From Fidelibacterota bacterium (GTDB lineage: Bacteria; Fidelibacterota; Marinisomatia; SCGC-AAA003-L08; D37C17): a DNA stretch of 11,149 nt. The notes under the pieces are model-generated. The model had not been told where the DNA came from. It saw only the letters and a program-made list of their open reading frames with translations, and searched no databases. The stretch covers positions 4,862 through 16,010 of the forward strand of contig PAHD01000025.1 in assembly GCA_002704685.1 (NCBI GenBank), written 5' to 3'. Position 1 is the stretch's first letter; every line of letters starts with the position of its first letter. This document shows, piece by piece, positions 7,395 to 11,149 of this stretch. The position numbers were made by a program, and so were the translations under genes.

Positions 7395-7686
7395 TTTCAG
7401 TAAGGCTTTTTAACATTTCATAAGTATAAATACCATCATGATGCCCATCAGCCCAAAAAAGACGAATCCCATAAAGGCCAACCTTTTCAAAACGAAGCAA
7501 GCGATAGGAGTTTTCAGATAAAGTACGCTTACCCTTGTAAACGTTTCCAAAAACATCTTTTTCGCCAGAACAAAAAGCACACGGACATAGTTTTCTTAGC
7601 TTTTTAAGTTCAATAACACCAGAGGTTTGATCATCCCATGCGATAGCTAAATCACTCATAAATATTGATATAGTAGTAATCTTCAT
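7384..7686 (-). CDS. DUF971 / gamma-butyrobetaine-hydroxylase-like N-terminal domain protein
   Basis: The 100-residue stand-alone protein matches DUF971, the small beta domain also found at the N-terminus of gamma-butyrobetaine and trimethyllysine hydroxylases. Visible signatures are LAIAWDDQTSGVIEL, LRKLCPCAFC (31-39) and YGIRLFWADGHHDGIYTYEML. Cys34, Cys36 and Cys39 plus a histidine at 82/83 reproduce the spacing of the zinc site known in that domain. Stand-alone bacterial versions often sit near Mrp/ApbC iron-sulfur carriers; no such gene is in this window. The function of the free domain is not established. ATG 7686 gives the coordinates used; Met10 (7659) would place the start right before the conserved LAIxWDD strand and is a realistic alternative, since neither has a visible ribosome site. 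It is the first gene of a two-gene - strand operon with the HAD gene. Confidence 0.9.
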   Translation of the reverse strand: MKITTISIFMSDLAIAWDDQTSGVIELKKLRKLCPCAFCSGEKDVFGNVYKGKRTLSENSYRLLRFEKVGLYGIRLFWADGHHDGIYTYEMLKSLTENEN

Positions 7687-7713
7687 ATAAATAAAAAGTA
7701 TTTATTGTTTTAA

Positions 7714-7742
7714 TTGATAGAAAATACCACTAAATTTATTAT
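7714..7742 (+). promoter_or_regulatory. Predicted sigma70-type promoter of the large surface protein
   Basis: In the 71-bp divergent gap, TTGATA (7714-7719) and TATTAT (7737-7742) are separated by exactly 17 nt, each matching the consensus at five of six positions. The transcript would start near 7749, giving a leader of about 9 nt before ATG 7758, in keeping with the lack of a Shine-Dalgarno there. A TATAAT at 7740-7745 overlaps but would need a 20-nt spacer. The region is so AT-rich that chance matches are likely. No convincing promoter for the - strand gene was found in the same gap. Confidence 0.4.
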
Positions 7743-7757
7743 AATTTTATTTAATAA

Positions 7758-10700
7758 ATGAACTTCATAAAATTAATATTTATTATTTTTATAATAAATG
7801 GCCTTAGTGGCCAAGCCATTTCGACCCCAAAAACAATTAAACCTTTAGTTCAAATTAACAACATTAGCTCTGAGTCTTCTGTGTCTTTTATTGGAGTGGA
7901 ACAAGGAGAAACATCTGAAGTTGCCAAGCTTTATGATATAAATAAAAACAATGTTATTATGCCGCTTGAAAAAAACTTTAGCGTTAAAGCTTGTGTTCAA
8001 GAGGGGTGCGCTAGCTATTTTTCAGGAGGCCACTACGGAGATATTACAGGAGAAGGAAATCCGGAGCTTATACTGCTAATAACAAACCCTTCATATGGCA
8101 CTCAGGTCTTAATATGGGAAACAAAAGAGAACGGTTCTTTTTCTATGCTAGAAAAACCATATTTAATTAATAGCAACAAAAGCTCATCTGAAGCAATAAA
8201 CTCTTTTTTAGAAACAATTTATCCCGACAAAGACAAGGAGCTTGTTATAAGCCTTGGAAGCCCAGATAGAAAAGTTGTTATATTAAACTATGATGGTCAG
8301 ATTTCATCAAGGACTATAGCTGAAGAGTTTTTAGAAAATACCGTTGGGCCGCTTGTTTTAAAACTTGAAGACTTTAATAACGATAATTTAAAAGATATTT
8401 ATATTTTAAATAATGGAATACAAAAAGAAGAGCAGGTGTATTTTTCCCCAGAACATCTTGTAAAAAACAACGAAACAAACACAAAAAAAGAGCTATATAA
8501 AGACTTGTTATTTTATAACACAGATAATCAAAAAATAAAAATAAGCCTACTTAAAGATGGATACCTGTTTGTTCCTTCCTGGGAAAAAGAAATTAAGCTT
8601 ACACTTCCAAACACAACAAATCTTTTAAAAACAAGCGGAGACACTCTTCTAACTTTAAATAAGATGGGAGATATTGGAAAATACCTAATAAAAAACGATG
8701 AAAAAACAATTGATGAAATAAAAATAATAAAAAATAAATTTAGACAAACAGGCTACGAAAAGGTAGAGTTTTTAATATTACAAGACTCACGAATCATTTT
8801 AAGCCACAACAAAAACCCAGAAATAATAATAGAAAACTTATATGAAAAAGAAGATGTATTTGCTGAGAAGATAAACGCAGAAGAGATAAACAAAAAAAAC
8901 ACTCAAGAAATATCTGCGACTCAAACAAAAAAACAAGCGGCAGACAAAAGACTAGATAATAAAGAACAAACCATAGAGGTTTATAGCAATCAGAACAATA
9001 AAGAAATACCCAAACTCCCATCTATAAAAAAACTAGATCAGGACACTGTTTATGTAACTACGGGAGAATTAACCTCTATTAAAATCGATTTTAATCCAGA
9101 CTATGAGTTTTTGGATTTAGAGCAAATAGCAACTCCAAACAATATGAGCCTAGACGTTTCCTCTTTATCTTTTTTGTGGACTCCACAAAAATCTGATGCG
9201 GGCTATAACAAGCTAAGCTATATTATGTCTTACAATAAAAATAAGAGCCTATCAAAAGTTGAAGAAAATGGAAAAATAAAACTGAGAAAAAACTTTGAGA
9301 AAACACAAACAGAATATAATTATGTTATTTTTGTTAATTCACCACCAGAAATTAAAATAGAAAAAAGAGAATATACTATACAAGAAGATAGAGAGCTTAT
9401 TGTTCCAATTTATATTAATGATGTTAATAGTGAGCAAAGTCTTTCATTAGATTTCAGACCCGAAGAACTTGAAAAAGCCTATATCTCTGACAGAAAATTT
9501 TATTGGACTCCCCAAAACACTAATTATGGAAAAAATAGTATTACATTTAAAGTTAGCGATGGATATGTAAATAGTTATGAAAATGTTAGCGTTTTTGTTG
9601 ATACGACAAAAGCGATAAAACAGTTTGAAAAAGAGCTTATAACCACAGTTAATAAAGAATTTATACACCGACTAGCTGTTTTGCCAGGAACCCAGCTTGA
9701 GGTATTAAAAGGTCCAGAAAACCTTAGGATTTCTAGAGATGGAACAATTCACTGGATTCCAACTTACCCGGAACTAGGAAATCATTTTATACAAATAGAA
9801 GTTAAAGAAAAAGAGCAAACCTCATTATATGAAATGAAAGTATTTGTTAATGCTGAGCCTGTTATATCCTATAGGCCTGATTTAATAGAGTATATTGATA
9901 TAAATGACGAGTTTATTTTTAATTGTAAAAGCTTTGATCAAAACATTAATCAAAAATTATTTTGGAATTTAAAAGGCCCCACAGGAATGACTAATAACAA
10001 CGGATCTATTCAGTGGAACGCAACTCAAGAAGACTATGCTTTTTATTCTCTATCTCTAACAGACAACATTGATACAACCGTGTTTAATGGAGCCATATAT
10101 GTTAATGATAAACCAAAAATAGTAAGTATTCCACCGCAATATATGAAGCTAGGCGACACGCTGATTTACAGCATTGACGTAGTAGATAAAAACAAGGCAA
10201 GTGCATTTAATATGCAAGAAGGTAATGACCATATTTATTATTTAGATATGGCACCAAAAGAAATGATATTAAAAGGCAATCAAATTATCTGGATACCAAG
10301 CTCGGCAGACATTGGACCAAATCAAATTAAAATAAGAGTTTCAGACGGCATAGAGCCAATTGAGCAGAGTTTTACTTTATTTGTAAATGATCAACCAACT
10401 ATAACAAGCATTAATGAACTTAGAATACAATTAGGAGATACGCTCCACCACTTTATAAAAGCACAAGATGACAACCCCCTTTCAAGGCTAACCTATGGTA
10501 TTAATTCAGATCTAGATACCATGACCTTAAATGGAAAAACAGGAGAAATTTTTTGGGCACCAAACGAAAAGGACCTAGGCAAGCACAAAATAGAAGTAAG
10601 TGTCTCAGACGGTTTTGATTTAAGCCAGGATGTACAAATAATAAACATATTAGTTTATAAAAACCCCGAGTTTCAATTTAAGTCTTTACCAGAGGCATAT

Positions 10701-11149
10701 GCAGGAACAGAATATAAATTTTATTTAAAAGCTATCGATATGTTTTTAAATAGCGTCCCAGGCAAGGATGTCTTTGTAAACCTTAAAAAAACATCACTCA
10801 AAGAAATCTATTTAGACTCTTTAACACACAGTCTCACAGCTTTTCCCGCATATGATGAAACTGGTCAACAAAAAATAAGTTTAGAGCTATCTGATTCTTT
10901 TGATAATATGATAGAATGGGAGTTTGATTTAAAAGTATTAACCAGCCCATGTGAAACCAGCGATACGGTTTATGTAGATAATCAAGAAGTTGTAAGAAGG
11001 CTTCAAAAAATTGATAAGTCAATAGTTTATGCATCAAAAAACGAAAAAATAAACATAGGCAGTGAAACATCATTGCTCGATACGATATATATAACAAAAT
11101 ATGACACAACAATAACCAACATTACAGACTCTATTTTTGTAGTTGTTGA
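7758..11149 (+). CDS. Large secreted/surface protein with FG-GAP-like and cadherin-like repeats (3' end outside window)
   Basis: The frame stays open for 1130 codons and leaves the window mid-codon, so the C-terminus is not seen. Residues 1-20 (MNFIKLIFIIFIINGLSGQA) form a typical signal peptide with a small-residue cleavage site and no lipobox cysteine. Residues about 92-220 carry Asp/Asn-rich FG-GAP/VCBS-type loops (GDITGEGNPE, DFNNDNLKD). A charged Lys/Glu/Asn linker covers about 372-421. At least six cadherin-like/He_PIG-type domains follow, with core tryptophans at 474, 583, 666, 753, 845 and 933, a trailing glycine, and often VSDG at the end; a seventh lacks the tryptophan. The tail from about 1069 is rich in DT pairs. 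Such proteins are extracellular adhesins or cell-envelope scaffolds in known cases; the role here is inferred. ATG 7758 is chosen as the start because it begins the signal peptide; no ribosome site is visible. Confidence 0.9.
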   Translation, partial: MNFIKLIFIIFIINGLSGQAISTPKTIKPLVQINNISSESSVSFIGVEQGETSEVAKLYDINKNNVIMPLEKNFSVKACVQEGCASYFSGGHYGDITGEGNPELILLITNPSYGTQVLIWETKENGSFSMLEKPYLINSNKSSSEAINSFLETIYPDKDKELVISLGSPDRKVVILNYDGQISSRTIAEEFLENTVGPLVLKLEDFNNDNLKDIYILNNGIQKEEQVYFSPEHLVKNNETNTKKELYKDLLFYNTDNQKIKISLLKDGYLFVPSWEKEIKLTLPNTTNLLKTSGDTLLTLNKMGDIGKYLIKNDEKTIDEIKIIKNKFRQTGYEKVEFLILQDSRIILSHNKNPEIIIENLYEKEDVFAEKINAEEINKKNTQEISATQTKKQAADKRLDNKEQTIEVYSNQNNKEIPKLPSIKKLDQDTVYVTTGELTSIKIDFNPDYEFLDLEQIATPNNMSLDVSSLSFLWTPQKSDAGYNKLSYIMSYNKNKSLSKVEENGKIKLRKNFEKTQTEYNYVIFVNSPPEIKIEKREYTIQEDRELIVPIYINDVNSEQSLSLDFRPEELEKAYISDRKFYWTPQNTNYGKNSITFKVSDGYVNSYENVSVFVDTTKAIKQFEKELITTVNKEFIHRLAVLPGTQLEVLKGPENLRISRDGTIHWIPTYPELGNHFIQIEVKEKEQTSLYEMKVFVNAEPVISYRPDLIEYIDINDEFIFNCKSFDQNINQKLFWNLKGPTGMTNNNGSIQWNATQEDYAFYSLSLTDNIDTTVFNGAIYVNDKPKIVSIPPQYMKLGDTLIYSIDVVDKNKASAFNMQEGNDHIYYLDMAPKEMILKGNQIIWIPSSADIGPNQIKIRVSDGIEPIEQSFTLFVNDQPTITSINELRIQLGDTLHHFIKAQDDNPLSRLTYGINSDLDTMTLNGKTGEIFWAPNEKDLGKHKIEVSVSDGFDLSQDVQIINILVYKNPEFQFKSLPEAYAGTEYKFYLKAIDMFLNSVPGKDVFVNLKKTSLKEIYLDSLTHSLTAFPAYDETGQQKISLELSDSFDNMIEWEFDLKVLTSPCETSDTVYVDNQEVVRRLQKIDKSIVYASKNEKINIGSETSLLDTIYITKYDTTITNITDSIFVVV
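8031..8418 (+). other. FG-GAP/VCBS-like region of the large surface protein
   Basis: Two Asp/Asn-rich loops, GDITGEGNPELILLI near residue 94 and LEDFNNDNLKDIYIL near 202, have the D-x-x-x-D-x-x-x-D/E spacing and following hydrophobic strand of calcium-binding FG-GAP/VCBS blades. Between them lies a related but degenerate strand pair (ELVISLG, KVVILNYDG). Only part of a propeller is evident; a full seven-blade propeller cannot be claimed. Confidence 0.6.
9030..10940 (+). repeat. Array of cadherin-like (He_PIG-type) Ig domains, protein-level repeats
   Basis: Successive repeats share a core of hydrophobic-x-W-x-P/A-x-x-x-x-x-G and a terminal strand often ending in VSDG: FLWTPQKSDAG, FYWTPQNTNYG, IHWIPTYPELG, IQWNATQEDYA, IIWIPSSADIG, IFWAPNEKDLG. 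Distances between the tryptophans are 109, 83, 87, 92 and 88 residues. Inter-domain joints read V-N-x-x-P (VNSPP at 526, VNAEP at 696, VNDKP at 782, VNDQP at 876), and VYKNP at 966 opens a seventh degenerate unit without tryptophan. Repeats are diverged at the DNA level, so recent tandem duplication is not indicated. Confidence 0.8.

Noticed and set aside
7690..7706. AATAAA/TTTATT inverted repeat in the divergent gap
   Set aside because: A/T-only 6-bp arms in very AT-rich DNA; expected by chance and too weak for a terminator or a credible operator.
7800..7812. GGCC-TTAGT-GGCC palindrome at the start of the large surface gene
   Set aside because: Only 4 bp, lies in signal-peptide codons, no associated T tract.
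9447..9668. Antisense open frames within the large surface gene, also at 8794-9021 and 10834-11112
   Set aside because: Low-complexity Phe/Leu/Ile translations mirroring AT-rich coding sequence; no independent support.

Overview
The window is an AT-rich (roughly one-third G+C by eye), tightly packed bacterial chromosome segment. It begins at a replication/supercoiling cluster and ends inside a very large secreted or surface protein. Housekeeping genes nearly touch or overlap, and rare start codons (TTG, probably ATT) are used. The large exported protein has FG-GAP-like and cadherin-like Ig repeats and a tail containing DT-x-Y and KYDTT motifs. Together these suggest a streamlined, probably marine bacterium near the FCB/Bacteroidota assemblage, with a Marinimicrobia (SAR406)-like lineage as my tentative guess. 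That placement is inference, because no 16S rRNA gene is present.

Left block (59-6763, + strand): dnaN, gyrB, gyrA, a YggS/PLPBP-family gene and a small unrecognised gene form one apparent five-gene operon. The spacings are a 5-nt overlap, 3 nt, 4 nt and a 14-nt overlap. The usual dnaA and recF neighbours are not in the window; recF in particular is missing between dnaN and gyrB. GyrB almost certainly begins upstream of its first ATG, most simply at an ATT codon overlapping the dnaN stop. The last gene carries a short segment resembling the 'DHINLxGxNPLxGPN' region of purine nucleoside phosphorylases, but it lacks the rest of that enzyme. An intrinsic terminator lies 28 nt past its stop, inside the convergent gene.

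Middle block (6744-7686, - strand): a HAD-family hydrolase of the DWNGT type and a DUF971 (gamma-butyrobetaine-hydroxylase N-terminal-like) gene overlap by 11 nt and form a two-gene operon. Its 3' end overlaps the left operon by 20 nt.

Right block (7758-11149, + strand): after a 71-bp divergent promoter region, one ORF runs open to the window edge (1130 codons seen). It has a signal peptide, an FG-GAP/VCBS-like region, a charged low-complexity linker, and at least six cadherin-like/He_PIG-type repeats of about 83-94 residues, each with a 'xxW-x-P/A-x-x-x-x-G' core. A DT-rich beta-type tail follows and continues outside the window.

No rRNA, tRNA, CRISPR array or insertion sequence was seen, and no stretch over 300 bases lacks a gene.
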